This document shows, one piece after another, positions 21,277 through 34,426 of a stretch of 45,065 nucleotides of DNA (positions are counted from its first letter, which is position 1; each line of letters begins with the position of its first letter). Source of the DNA: Hawksworthiomyces lignivorus (Eukaryota > Ascomycota > Sordariomycetes > Ophiostomatales > Ophiostomataceae); the NCBI GenBank assembly GCA_002917075.1, contig NTMA01000141.1, forward strand, positions 1 to 45,065. Reading direction: 5' to 3'. The translations under genes were made by a program, and so were the position numbers. The notes under the pieces are model-generated. The model made no database searches and had not been told where the DNA came from. It saw nothing but the letters and a program-made list of their open reading frames with translations.

Positions 21277-24200
21277 CGGAACAGGCGAAACAAAAAAATA
21301 TTAGCCTCCGTTTCTTTTGTCTCTTTTTTCAGGAAATCAAGATTGTCGCGCAAGATCCGCATACTTCACGATAGAAGCGAACTTGCAATCGATTTCGCAG
21401 CAGTAGCTATTTTTGGAAAGCCGCGTTTTATGCATTAGTCGATCTCATACGTTCCGCGACAGGCCTAAGAAACAAATCACCAGCCGATGGGCCAATGAAG
21501 GAGAAGCTCTCTTTTTTTGAGAGGAGGCATGATTTTTTCACAGGAACTGGTTTAAACAGCAAACCCGCATGGTCTATCTTTTGAAGCCCTTTTTTTCCCC
21601 TGAGGATCGTGAACCGATCACGATTTGAGCCGCACCGGAAAAGCATACGTTCATCAGCTGCCCGACTTTGCAGGACGATCGTGAACTATTCTCAGCAACA
21701 CTCTTGGCAAGAGGCAAACAGCTGCATATTACACCAAAAGCAGCAGCTGAGTGGGCCAGCAGGGCTTGTCTTGAAAATTTTTGCTTTTAATGGAGAACAG
21801 TCGGCCTTATGCGCCACTTTGCATTGGCGTCTCGTGATTTTGGGCTTGTTCACGTTCGACATGAGTCACTCACCATAGCACATGTTAAGGGTTCGGAATT
21901 TTAGTGGGGGAGGGCTAGATACACCATTGTGGGATTCGATACAACATATGCTGATAGAATTTAGAAAGAAAGTTAGACTATAGAGGATATGGAAAGGAGA
22001 GACGGATAGATGGACTCTAGACGACGGTGACATCAGGAAGAGGCAATGATACGACTCGAGAAATCAAGTCGACTTGTTGCTGTGGATAGAAAAAAAAGAA
22101 GAAGTCCTGGAATTCTTTGTGTATGATCGACGACACCTTTCGTTTGATAAAACATGAGAAATAGAGGACCTCGTCCTTTTTCAATCGGGAAAGGAAATGC
22201 ATCTTGACGCAAATTTCGCCGAAGAAAGAAATCGCTAAACCACGGAATATCCAGCGCCGATGAGAGTTTGATGCGCGACAACTTCCTCTGTGGTTCTATG
22301 TGCATTTCCTTCACCTCCTCGATCGCATTAGAGGAACCATGGCGAGAAAGAGATTGAATGAAACTAAATGTGTTGAGCATCGGATTCTGGAGCCTCTGAA
22401 CCCGGAATCAAGCTATCTGCACTATTCCTGTACGGATTTTTGTACCTGGCATTAGGCTTACGTCTTGCACGAGAACAAGGGACACTTTTTCTTTTTCACT
22501 CAATACTACGCAAGGGAGGGGCATCAAAGATACTTCTTTTTTCTCTTCTATTTTTTTTTTTTTTTTTGCTCCAGTTTTGGTGACTCTCGGAGCCTCTCCC
22601 AGTACGTAATTATTTGTTGTACATTACGCGTATGGGCAAGACTTGCATGCAACGGAACAGCTTCCTATGCACGAATCGGATCTGTGCTGTTCTTGAGACT
22701 AACCGATTGCTTTTTGTCGTCACATACGTATCTATTCTTGATGGTAGCTGCATAAGAGAACCAAGAATAGGTCTCATCACACTTTCTTGTGAACTGTGGT
22801 TGACATGCCGTCACCGCCATATGATCAAGATTTTTCACCTCAAAATTTTTTTTCTCGGAATCTTCGTACTAGAAAAAGTTTTCTCTATTCTTGGGAGCAA
22901 ATGGTTTTAGCCGTTCCATCCACCATGGACAACGGTTGTCTTCGAATGGTATTCTGTGAAGCCAGCAACGGAATAAAGGGCAATAAACCAGGAACTAGGG
23001 CTTCGCGGACCCGGTATGTCAACTATGAGAGTGCCGTTGAATGTTGGCTACAGAGTATTTTCACTTTCGTGAAAGAGTGAAAGAGCTTGAATGATACCAT
23101 GGGAAAGAGTGGAGCCTACCAACGTCTGCATCAACGCCGTGCATCAGTGCTGTTTCAGCCTCATCCACAATAGATCCCTGTAACCGGCATTGCACTAACG
23201 CAGCCTTCAGCTCTTTGCCCTACAGAGTGTTAGCACGATCGAGCTACGACCGTAGGGATAGTCCGTTTGTAGAATGGGTCTCTTCTTTTTTTGGGGTTTT
23301 GCTTGGCTGTCTTCCAAGCTCCCGGTCAAAGCGCAAACCACCTTACGCGAAAGGGGTCGATGAGGAGGGTACGGGGTAAATCAGAGCAGATCAGACGGAG
23401 TGATGAGTGCTGTCAAAAAAAGAGAGACACTAAAAAGTGCCCAGCTACCGGGAATTTTCGCTCTTTCATTTTGCTGACTGAGGTCTTTCAGAGGCGAGAC
23501 CTTCACAGCTATCTTTGCTGTGTACACTCATTCTCCACCCCCCCCCCCCCCCCCCCNNNNNNNNNNNNCCTGACCCTTACCGACGCCCATATCAAGCCCC
23601 ACAATCTTCTCTTTTCCTTGCTTCTTTTGCATAATGAGAGAGCTTCCGCGCAGACAACGAACGTTGGACATTGTGGCTCTCTTGCACTTGACTTTTTTTA
23701 GTCCTTTATGCGTTTGCTCTCCTCGAGATCAGAAGTACGCTGATCTTCACAGTCACTCACCCCTTTCACATTCAACGGAGCGAGTGCCGAGAAGGAGATA
23801 TCTCTTGAAATGTTCTTCGTAGTCTATGACCGAGATACTGGCTGTCCGCGTGGTATTTCTTGTATGTTATTCTTGCATCTTCATGGTTCGCTTCAAGGAG
23901 CCTAGTTTGTAAAACTTGTCTGCTCGTCAAGATACTTCACGATGAGGTAGTGATGAGAGAATATTTAAAGTGGACATTGTAGCTGCAGACGCAGGCGAGG
24001 GTGGGGGAAGCAGGGGGTTGGAGTTTGGTCTCGCATGAGGGTCCGCTCTACCCGATGTGGATGTTGCACACACCTCCATCAGCGGAAGAGGACTCAATGG
24101 ATGGTTTGGATGTTGGGCCGCTCGAGCTTGACCACAGGAACTAACATCTCTGGTTGTGTCTGTCTTCTCTTCCCTTTCCCATTAATACGCATCCTTGACC

Positions 24201-24530
24201 CCCATGGCGCAGCCTCCGGCTTTGATGTCTTTCCTCTTTTCTCTTTTCTTTCTCTTGATCTTCTTTTTACTTCATATATTTCCTCACGAGTCTCAAGGCT
24301 GTTGTTCTTCATAGAACTGCGTGCATCTGAAATACAGTTTGATGCTGGTTACTATAATTCATCTTCGTCTGCTGGACAGCGACGATATTTTCACTTCTTG
24401 ATAGACCTACACTTTATATACAGCCTTTTTTTTTTCAGTTTTGGAGCCTTGATTGGTAGCCATATCCTTCTTTTAGACGAATTTTTCTATTAATACCCTT
24501 TTCTCTTTATCTCCTCTACAAACTTATACG
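21277..24530. other. Gene-poor interval containing an assembly gap
   Basis: 3.25 kb with only short frames on both strands and no motif-bearing translation. It includes T runs near 22551-22567 and an N gap flanked by C. The final 600 bases are the MFS promoter; TTTATATA around 24413-24420 could be its TATA element. A tRNA- or 5S-like gene was looked for and not seen. Confidence 0.5.
23538..23570. other. C-run and 12-base N gap
   Basis: Nineteen C (23538-23556), twelve N (23557-23568), then CC. This is a sequencing or assembly gap at a homopolymer. The reading frame that crosses it is not a supported gene. Confidence 0.95.
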
Positions 24531-26931
24531 ATGGACGAATCACGAAGATCAGTTAACGCTGAAATGAGCAAGGCCGAGGCGGAGGAAAGAGAATTCGATG
24601 ATTACTTGGAGAGAGAATTATTGAAAATGGCTGAAGATGCCAAGCCGATGCCACCAGCAGCAGTGCCATCATCACCATCATCACCACGAGAGCTGGCTAA
24701 AGACCAAACGAATTCCGAGGAGTCAAAAGAGGAGCAGAATGAGACAAAGCAAGAGAATAGCAAAGATCGCCAGCCTACAGCAACAACGTCTACTACACCA
24801 ACTTCTACATCACCAACAAAGACGACGTCACCACCCACAAAAGCGCTCTCAGCATTTCCACCAAAACCCAGACCAGCAGTCCTGATGAGTGTACCTCCGT
24901 CACCGCCCTCTAAAGATGCAACGGCAGCACCTGCATCGGCGACAGCAACGCCGACGCTATCTTCACCACCAAAACCTCAGCCTCCGGCGCTGAAGCTGAT
25001 TGTCGTCACTCAACCGAATAACCTTCGGACGAAAGTCCTGAAAGAGCGGCGGCCTGTAACCGCTATGACTACTATGACCACAATGACCGCCATGACCACG
25101 TCGACGCGGCGGCAGTCATATTCATCGGGGTCTACGACTCGGCGGCAGATCAAGTACGGCAAGGGCAAGTACGCCCGCGTCGAGCTTGTCCCCCAGCCTA
25201 GCGACGATGGCGAGGATCCCCTGGTAAGCTTTCCAAATTCGTCGTCTTCCATTGCCATAGCTGTTGCTAACACTGTCAGAACTGGCCTGCATGGAAGAAA
25301 GAACTCAACTTTTGGGGGCTGCTGTTGACAGTGGCGCTCATGGGTGTTATGAAGACGGCCCTTATTACCGTCAACAGCGAGCTGGCCATGACATACGCCG
25401 TATCATATACAGCGGCGACTGCCCTGACTGGTGTGCCGCTGATGGTGTCAGCTCTTACGGGACTGGTCAGCCTGATGACAGCACGGATATGGGGCAAGCG
25501 ACCCCTGTACCTGGCGTCCATGCTATTTATCTTCATTGGCGCCGTGTGGAACACGCACGTTGGTGATAGCTTCGCACAGTTCATGGCGGCTCGGGTGTTC
25601 CAGGGTCTCGGCTGGGGTGCTTTTGACACCCTGTTTCTGGGCTCGATTCATGATACCTATTTCGTATGTCATATTTTCCCATTCTTACAACTTTCGTCTT
25701 TTTCTATTGGGAATGAAATAGCTGACCCCTTCAGGAACATGAACGGAATCTCCGTATCGCCATCTACGATATTGTTGTCGTTAGCACAACATGGGGCGGC
25801 CCACTGCTGGGTGGTGTTGTCTCGGAGAATGGCATGGGCTTCGGCCTGCAATTTGTAGTCATTGACGCCTTCTTGGCCGTCGCCATCTTGCTGCTTTTGT
25901 TCGGCGCACCAGAGACGGAATATGACCGTTCCTCTTACTCTCTCAACACGCCCGTCTCAGCCTGGTCCAACAAGGATCTGCCGCTGCGGCCCCGCACGAC
26001 TATGTCTCTGGAGACTGTCAAGAACTACGCCATGGCAAAGGGTCTGCGGCCCCATTCGTACAACTACCGCAAGCGCCTCAGTCAATCGCTGCTGCTGCAG
26101 GCTCCGCGTGCCATGATGGCACCGACTACGGCACTGCTCACGCTCGCGTCGCTGCTGCCCTACAGCGCCCTATGGGGCCTGGCATCCTCGCTTAGCCTGC
26201 TCTTTTCCCCTCTGCCCTTCTTTCGGTCTTCCTCGGCCCTGGGTGTCCTCCTTACTGCGCCCTTCCTGCTGGCGACCGCTGTGGTGGCAGCATTCGGCCT
26301 GTGGCTGGCGGCCCCCTGGCAGCAGCCGCACCAGCAGCCGGCGCACCAGCAGCTCCGCTTCTTCTCGCCGCTGATCAATGCGGTCGCCGTAGGCGCCGGC
26401 ACGCTGCTGTCGTTCGTCGGCATACTGGCATTCGGCCTCTACACGGCCACCTGCATGACCGCCGCGCTGACCTCGCCCTCGGCGGCCCGCAGCTCATCTT
26501 TCACCATGGGTGGCATCGTCGGTTCCAAGCTGTCCTTCCCGGCCATCAGCTTCGTGCTCGGCCTGCTAGCCGCCGGCGTGTACGTGTTAGACGCGACCGT
26601 GCGCCCCATGGTGCGCCGGTCGACCCAGTTCACCAGCTCCAACCTGGCCGTCGCGCAGCGCAACACCGTAGACATGTGCGCGGGCGTGGCGCTGTGGCGG
26701 ACGCTGGTGGCGGGCGCCTTTGTCATGGCGCTGCCCAACAGCGTCTGGATCTGGCAGCTCCTCAAGGCTACGAGTGTCGGCCTCGTCGTCGCCCAGGTGT
26801 TGGTTGCGACAGTTGTAGCGGCCGCCTGGTGGCGCTTCGACGAGTCCATTCGGCGCCTGGACGGGCAGGTCATGCGCTGCGTGGACTTGGGCATGCTGAA
26901 GCAGACGGGCAGCTTCTTTGATACGGACTAG
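24531..26931 (+). CDS. MFS (major facilitator) transporter with long disordered N-terminus
   Basis: Three exons, 24531-25223, 25280-25663 and 25735-26931 (introns 56 and 71 bases), give 757 residues. Intron 1 joins EDPL to NWPAWKK, a DPLNWP entry motif common in fungal DHA1-type MFS proteins. Intron 2 joins DTYF to EHERNLRIAIYD, with the frame kept. About twelve hydrophobic helices follow residue 240, in two sets of six separated by a loop containing YDRSSYSLNTP and basic residues. The segment RIWGKRPLYLAS after TM2 is the usual MFS loop 2-3 motif. The first 230 residues are Ser/Thr/Pro/Lys-rich and probably disordered, ending in MTT/MTA repeats and basic residues. The substrate is unknown; the DHA1 group includes drug, polyamine and siderophore exporters. 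No neighbouring biosynthetic gene suggests a cargo. Confidence 0.87.
25065..25100 (+). repeat. Coding tandem repeat, 4 x 9 bases
   Basis: Four 9-base units beginning ATGAC encode M-T-T/A triplets inside the disordered N-terminus of the MFS protein. Unit number may vary between strains. Confidence 0.75.
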
Positions 26932-28379
26932 AATTTTTTCTCCTACGTTTTATTTACCCTACTTTCTTTTTTAATGCTCTTTTTTTTTGTTCTTAAAACA
27001 AACACACCTTCTGGTGCTAGAGAAGACAAAGATGGAATAAAATTTATCCATTATACTATGCCTTAACTTGATCTCTTTTTTGTTCCTGCTCCTTTTCCTC
27101 GTGCCCGTCTCTGCAGAGTTTCTGTGGAGCCTGATTTTGGCCTCGTTGAACAAAACAAAGAGGCAAATGAAACCAGACACCAATATAGAAACTGAAGTAG
27201 ATGTGTGAAATAGAAAAGCAAATGTTTTCGAAAGAAGGCGAATAGAAGGTACTTAAGGACTTAGGATCCTGTAAGATGAGATGGAAAGGGAATGAAAAGA
27301 GATGTGAAGAGATGGGGATCTCATGGAGTTTAAGTAGACATTTCGCAACCGTCTGAATATTTGAATTCCATCTCAATCTTGTCTTCCATGGAGTGATTTT
27401 CTCGACTTTGTGACGAAAAATGTCCGTAAAACATCACAATACACATCCGCATTCTTATCCGGGCAGCCTGAGAAGCATCCCATCGTGAGAATCAAGGCGG
27501 ATAATCTTTGTGGGCGATCTGGAAGACTTCAGAAGCATTTTTCCCATGGGGCAACCAAACTATTGCAGAAGAACAGGTTGGGACGGCTAATCTTCTGAAG
27601 AAAATTGTCAGTAGAACAAGAGCATGTTATGGTATTGCCGATATTCATCTGAAGGTATTCTAGAGACGCTGTAAGAAAACAACAGCCATTCCAGTAACCA
27701 AAAGTCTGGATTGACGAGGTGAAACACAATACCCCGGTATGATCTACCTTACAAATTCGTCTTGGCGAGGAGAGAAGGGCAGAAGAACGGGTAGCGAATA
27801 TTGGATGAGACATCTCTGCTATTTTGCCTCTTTTCTAGAATATCTGCAGAAGGAGGAGAAGAAGAATGAGCGGTCATGCCGAGGTGTGAGTCGGCTCGAC
27901 TTTCCGTTTCGTTTACGAAAGACATCCTCGATGTTGTGCACACAACTTACTCGGGTGGATTTAGTTCTGACCTGATGTGTCCAAGTACGATGCCAACCTC
28001 CGCTGCGTGTTCTTTGCAAAGACATTATGTCATTTGCCAACTTTCTTGTAGTTAATTTCAACTATGATGTTAAGATGCTCGGCGGTTTATATGTTCACAG
28101 GAGACGGCTGGGTTGAGGAGTCAAGGCGGCCTCGTTTATCCAGATATTAAATCATCTTCTCCATCCACAAATTTGGACAAGAGGAGACTACAACTGTGGC
28201 GCTCCGTGCGAGATTGAGATACGGCTGGCTGCGTAGGCATATGAATATAACCATTATGAGCGTCTTCATGGTCTTCCAAAGTTTCGTAGATTGAATCAGG
28301 CTTGCTGGTACGATATGCAGAAGGAGCACACGCCCTCGGTAAAAGCAAAATTCTTTTTCGGTGTAGATATTGATTTAGT
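26932..28379. other. Intergenic between MFS and GH106-like genes
   Basis: About 1.45 kb, both neighbours on the plus strand. AT-rich 3' flank, then the promoter of the GH106-like gene. Short frames on both strands lack motifs. No RNA gene or mobile element seen. Confidence 0.55.
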
Positions 28380-31300
28380 ATGGTCGGTTTAACACGAAAG
28401 ACGGTAGGCCGGTGGTGTGTCGGGGCTCTGCTCGTTGCAACCGTGACGGCGAGAGCCAGCGAAGATGCGGAGAGTCCCCTATCTCACTTGCCGGTCCCGT
28501 CGTTTGCATCTCCTCCGGCTGCGTTCCGTCCCAAGTTCCGCTACTGGCTGCCCGACGCAAGCGTCTCTGCGGCGGCGCTCGATGAGGACATTGCCAGCCT
28601 GGCCGCCGCGGGAGCCGGCGGGCTCGAACTGCTGCCCTTTTACAACTACGGCCAGCCGCCCATCTCGACAGACTGGTCCGTGTACGGCTTCGGCACGCCG
28701 GCGTTCGCCGCATTGTTTCGGGCGGCTCTGAACAGCACGGCACAGCACGGCTTGGTTCTCGACTTTGCACTGGGGGCCAACCAAGCGGCCGGCGTGCCCT
28801 CGCCGCCGCCGCCGGCGTCGGTCGAGGCGGCCGGGTCCGCCGACAACTACACGCGCGACGGACGCGGCCTCGCCATGGAGCTCGTGTACGGCGTCGCGCC
28901 GCTCCCAGCAGCAGGCGAGACGGTGCGCTCCCTGCCGCTGCCGCTGCCCGAGGTGCACTTCAACTACGAGCCGCTGCAGGGGTTCATTAACGCGCCCGAG
29001 CTGTGGGGCGGCAGCGGCGCGCTGGTGGCGGTGCTGGCGGTGGAGGCGCAGGGGCAGGGGCAGGGGCAGCAGCCGCGGCGCGGGCGCGGCAACGTGGTCC
29101 TCCTCAACGAGACGTCCGTCGTGGATCTGACGGACCTCGCCAAGAACGGATCCCTGGCGGAGTGGACGGTTCCGGCGTCCCAGGGCGACAGCAGCGCCGC
29201 CGCCGCCGCCAGCCATTGGCAGCTGATGGCATTCTACCAGCGGTACACCAACGAGCGCAGCTGCGTCTCGGTCGCCAATGCATCGACGTGGATCGGCAAC
29301 GGCTCGTGGATGGTGGACCACTTCAGCGCGGCCGGAGCGCAGAAGACGACCGATTTCTGGGACGCGCACTTGCTCGCCGACAACACGACGCAGGCGCTTC
29401 TCAAGCAAGTTGGAGAGTACTGTAAGTCCCAACAATGTACTTTGCACGTTTGGAATTATCCACTGACGTCAACACAGCTTGGGAGGACAGCATGGAGATG
29501 ATGGCGTCGCTGTGGTGGACGCCAGGATTTCTAGAACATTTCCAAAAGGCCCGCGGCTACAGCGCTGTGCGCTATCTGCCCGTATTCTTCCAGGCCATTA
29601 ACCTGTGGAACGGCTACAGCGTGCCGTACAACACGACCTACGCCTTCGACCTGCAGGAGCCGGATGGGGGCAGGTATGCCGAGGATTATCGGCTCACGCT
29701 GAACGAAGGATACCAGGCTTTCTTGAGGCATTACCAGACCTGGGCCGAAGGCCACGGCTTGGAGCACTCGTGCCAGCCAGCGTACAACCTGCCTCTCGAC
29801 ATGGCCGCCGACGTTCCGCTCGTCGGTGCCCCGGAGCTCGAATCGCTCGGTTTCAGCGAGTCGATCGACAACTACCTGCAGTTTACGGGCGCCGCCCACA
29901 TCGCCAGACGCAACACCGTCTCGACAGAGATCGGCGCCCAGCGCATCGGCGCGTATGCGCAGGCGGTCCCGGCTCTGCTGAAGCTGTTCCAAGACTCGTT
30001 TGCTGCCGGCGTCAACACGCTCGTCGTCCACGGCTACCCGTACAGCGGCACGTATCCCGGGACCACGTGGCCGGGCTACACTCCGTTCCAGTTTGAGTTC
30101 TGCGAGATGTGGGGGCCGCGGCAACCGGCATGGAGACACATCAACGACACGCTGCTCTTCGCGGCCCGGAACACGCTTGTACTCAAGGCCGGCGTTCCGC
30201 GCGTAGATCTGGCATTCTATGCATGGAAAGTGCCGTTCTCTGCTCGCGCACTGCGCGCCGGACCTAATGAACTGAACGCTGCGGGTATGTAATAGCTACG
30301 TATCGAAAGAGATGCCAATCTGCCTTGGAGGAGCTAACGGAAGCCTAGGATATACGCACGAATACATCGGCCCTGACAATCTGGTGCTGGCTCAGTCTAG
30401 CGCAGACAAGGGAATCCTCAGTCCCAATGGCCCTGCCTACAAAGCACTGGTTTTTGATGGCCAAGACAGAATCAGCCCGGAGGCCTCTGCAGCGTTGCTC
30501 AAGCTGGCGGCAGCTAGCGTGCCCATCATTATTGTTCAATCTGATTCGAACAGTCTCCTAAACGTCACAGCCAAGACCATTGGTATGAGCGGACAAAGAA
30601 CTGTTTCGTCTAACTTGGGGGCGTTGCTCAACGGATCATTCACAAACGTAAAAGCTGTTTCCCATGCCGCTTTTATTGCCGACATGGTGACGACTGTAGG
30701 GACTGCACCCCGGGTTCGCGTAAGCGCCGTTTCTGGGGGATCTGCCACAAACGCCAGTCAACTCTATACGCACTGGCGTTCAGACAAAGCCCACAAAACG
30801 GAGTTTGTGTACATCCTCAACCGTGGTCCATCCGCTACTTTTACGCTATCTTTTAGCGTTCCTGGGCAGTCGTTTACCCCTTATGTGCTAGATGCCTGGA
30901 CTGCCGAGCAGCGCCAGTTGTCAGTGTACGACCGTGCAGAGAATGGCACGAGGATCGTCGCAAACATCACGCTGGCTCAAGAGCAGTCAACTATACTGGC
31001 TTTTGCGGACGAAGAAAGTGCTACCACGACGAACAAAACTCATGGCCGACTTCGTATTGTTTCGCACTCCTCAAATATCGGCCGTATCCATGTTAGCCGG
31101 ACAGGTGCGGCTGAAGTTCTCGTCTGCAATGGCCAGGAGGCCTCTCTGCACATGTCTGATGGGTCCAGAATCACCATTCCGGCTGCCATGCGTGCGGTCA
31201 ACGCGTCGAACCAGCAGACCGACTTCACCCTGGGTCCCTGGAATCTGACGGTCGAGTCGTACGCGGCGCCTGCCGCGCTCACCACGGCGTCCGTCGAGGC

Positions 31301-31829
31301 CAACAAGACTACGATCACGCTGCCTTCGCCGCTGGCAACGCTGAAGCCGTGGACGCAGATTCGCGGACTAGAGCGCGTCAGTGGCATCGGCACCTACACA
31401 ACCACGTTCAAGCTGCCAACTGCAGGAGCAGCAGCTGCCGTCAACATCACCAACACTACCGCCACCACCAGCAACACGCCGCCGGAGGAATTTGCATACA
31501 CGCTGCACCTGACCGGCCGCATTGCGCACACCCTTCGCGCCTTTGTGAACGGCGTGCCGGTGCCGGCCTTTGACCCGTCGGCGCCAGCCGACAGTGGCGG
31601 CCGTGACATCTCAGCGCTGCTCCGCACGGGCATGGCCGAGCAGGAGAACGAGGTCCGCATCGAGGTCACCAGCTCGCTGTTTAACGCCGTCAAGGCGCGG
31701 TCGGGCGATGTCAGGAGCATCGGCCTGGGGACGCGCGTTCCGCGGTACTACACCGAGGGCAAATGGGCCGAGTTTGGGCTCACTGGAGAGGTCGTTGTGA
31801 GACAGTGGCGGCGGGTGACCGTTGGGTAA
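28380..31829 (+). CDS. Secreted GH106-like glycosidase (alpha-L-rhamnosidase-type)
   Basis: Three exons, 28380-29421, 29478-30284 and 30349-31829 (introns 56 and 64 bases, each with a CTGAC or CTAAC branch), encode 1109 residues, the usual size for GH106. Splicing joins GEY to SWEDSMEM and ELNAAG to YTHEYIGP. A basic n-region and hydrophobic core (about 5-26) form a signal peptide. The mature start FRPKFRYWLPDASV with GAGGLELLPFYNYG is typical of the fungal GH106-like family. A catalytic-region stretch GFSESIDNYLQFTGAAH, a middle domain with VFDGQDRISPEA and a C-terminal beta domain (LHLTGRIAHTLRAFVNG) follow. There are many NxS/T sites. GH106 members cleave alpha-L-rhamnose from plant and other polysaccharides; this substrate is inferred. 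I did not assign catalytic Glu residues. A Gln-Gly repeat is encoded near 29049-29070. Confidence 0.85.
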
Positions 31830-34426
31830 GGCGTTCTCCGCGTATTTATCGGATCATCATAAAAGAAATGAAATACACACCAAAAAAAAAAAAGAAAAAG
31901 AAAATCCTAGACATTGCAAATAACAAGGAACGATGCAAGGTGAGCAGAGAGGAAAAAGAAAATACACACGTGACTCTGGACCAGGTACCGCAGGGGAAGA
32001 GAGAAGCAGCTGAGTTCCACTATCACCAAGTCTACGGAGTATACTTGTATCCTTGTTGCTTTTGGAATCATGAATGTGACGCTCAATCAAAGAAACAAAG
32101 CAAACGTTTCCCCCTTTCAGAGCTAGCTCGCTCAGGATACTAAATTGGGTCGTCCAAACTCCCAGAGTTCCATTCTACATCGACTTCTAATTGGCCCTCA
32201 ATGCCCAATGGGAGAATAAGCTTCTTTTCATTTTTACATGCATCAAGCCCCCAAACAAGCACCGTTGGACCCCCTGTCGGTATTAGCGCAGCTCCACAAC
32301 GAAATCCAGCCAGACTCCTTGAGACTGCAACTTGTACTGTTGTACGATTGGCTCGATCTCCTGGCTACCTTCGAAACAGACATGGTGAGCCCGGTGAGAG
32401 TTAGATTTGCTGCTCCGCAAGGCAAACAAGCCACAAAGCACTAGAGAGATCCATGGCGATCTAAGGAGAAAAACAAATACGAGTACATAGTAAAGAAAGG
32501 AGACAGGGGCAAAAAGCACCAGATATGGTGCACGAAAAACCCTCATACTTTTCTAGAGGGTGGAAAAGAGACGGCCAAACTCGGCGACATCACGGAAGTG
32601 CCACTGAGAAGGTTGCTTTATTGAAAAATGCGTGCAACCTAAGAGAATACGAACTGCGACTACGATCATCCAGAGAGTAACACAAGCGTTGGAGATATTG
32701 TTTGTAGAATGGTTTAGAGTCAATGGCAGCTCTTTTCTTTGTCGTCTCATCAGTTGATCGGTTCGCCAAGACCATCCCGCCAATTCCGCCACCGCTGGGT
32801 TGGTGTCCCTATGCACAGCAAAAATATGTAGCATCCAAACGACTTGCTCGCTAGAGACACGAGCTCTTCTGCAATCGTACAAGCGTACATCTGGAGCCAA
32901 GAACGAATTACACTACCAACAGTAATGCGGCAGCCCATCTGAACCACATTTTTGCTACTAGGCAACGGCTGTGTAAGGCCATGCTTTGCGGAGGAGTAGA
33001 CGCCTCCTTTGTCTCATACCACAGTCCTATTTTTTGTTGTTTGTTGTTGTGTTACGCACGAGGCACCTGTACGATAGATTTCCCTGCGGACGGCCTCCAA
33101 AGAGGTTTGTGATGTTGTGCGTCTGGCCCTGACAGCTATCGTGGCTGTGCGCCGTCCGATTTTCATGGACGGTGAGCCAAAATGCCACAAATCAGCCTGA
33201 CCTGGGGAGATGAGGAGGGCTTGCCGGTTGATTGACGTTCATTCAATTAACCGCCACAGGTCATCTCGCGTCGCATTGCGAAGGTGTGTGGCTGACTCCA
33301 GAGCATCTAGAAGCGAGGAGACGAGGATTCCGAAAGAGGCAAGCTAGAAACCCAATGGATGCATACTATCGGACGTTACTGTTCCTGTTATTGGCTTAAC
33401 CTTCATCCCTTCGTTAAGCTTTCCTTGGGGGGAAAGAAAGCCAAGACGCCAAAGGGGAATTCTCTGCGCTCCTGGGATGCGTGACAACATGTCGTGAGGT
33501 CAGAGCCACCTACGTCGCCATGCGTGCGAGGGAGCAGGAACCCGACTGCAATTTCCCCTTGATCTGTCTGCCCATTTCATTCGTCGGTGGCTGCCCTATT
33601 TTTCTGTAGTGCGGAGCGGCTGAGGAACGACGGCAGGCAGACGCGGTGTCGACGAGGTTGGACAAAGCATATGCATAAGCACCAGGGCTAACGGTTAGGC
33701 CTGGCATCTACAACATCCTGGTATCCACGACATCCGAAGCTCGTTGCAGTTCGACTTGGAATGGCCTAAGAGGGCTCGCAAGGCGCAAAGTCAGAAGAAA
33801 GCCCAAGCTAGGGGGTTGAAACCGACATCCCTGAGAATGGGTTTGCTGAGAACTATTCTGGAGATTCCTTGAACGGCGCCGACTAGTGCTGCTGATCACC
33901 AGGGCCCGAATAAGAGTTCCACGTATACGGCAGACGCGAAATGATGAACGGTTTCTGTTGAGAAATGAAAATACCGCCTTGGCTGTCCGGCTCCATCCAG
34001 ATGCTTTCGTTCAGCTTTCCCTATTTTTTATTTTTATATTTATTTTTCACACACCATCATGGTTGTCCCTACGTCCCACTCTAGCCCACATCCTTGGCTT
34101 CCGGTAAAGCCACCCCCTGCTGGAAGCAACTTAAACCCATATGTACAGAGCAGAAAATAGAGAAACAGATATACTCCGTACTCCAGGAATGAAAGGGGGG
34201 CAGATTAATGGCTTGGACGACGGTCTGTGGAGGCCAGGAAGATAAATAGAACCGCTGCTCCGGTCTTCTCGTAGGTGCTTTGCTTTTTGATTTTTGTGCT
34301 GTTTCAGTCTCAGAGATATCTCCTCCATTCACTTCTATAGACGCTTCTTCAACAATTCTATACATTCATTCACATCAATATTACTCTTTATACTTCTTAA
34401 TATTTTTGCATCCACCCACAGCCAAA
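31830..34426. other. Intergenic between GH106-like and GPI-protein genes
   Basis: About 2.6 kb without a supported gene. TACGGAGTA occurs at 32033-32041 and its complement at 34172-34180. A perfect 6-bp hairpin (CCGTCC 33152-33157, GGACGG 33167-33172) lies mid-interval. The last 250 bases are a CT- and AT-rich promoter/leader ending in CAGCCAAAATG. Confidence 0.5.
33152..33172. repeat. Short hairpin
   Basis: CCGTCC and GGACGG form perfect 6-bp arms around a 9-base loop. There is no T tail and no adjacent gene, so its meaning is unclear. Confidence 0.35.

Noticed and set aside
23225..23265. CTACGACCGTAGGGATAG, slightly like the start of fungal 5S rRNA
   Set aside because: The similarity stops after about 12 bases and the internal control region is absent.
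23291..23701. Open frame running through the N gap
   Set aside because: It depends on the unknown bases and a C homopolymer, and has no supporting motif.
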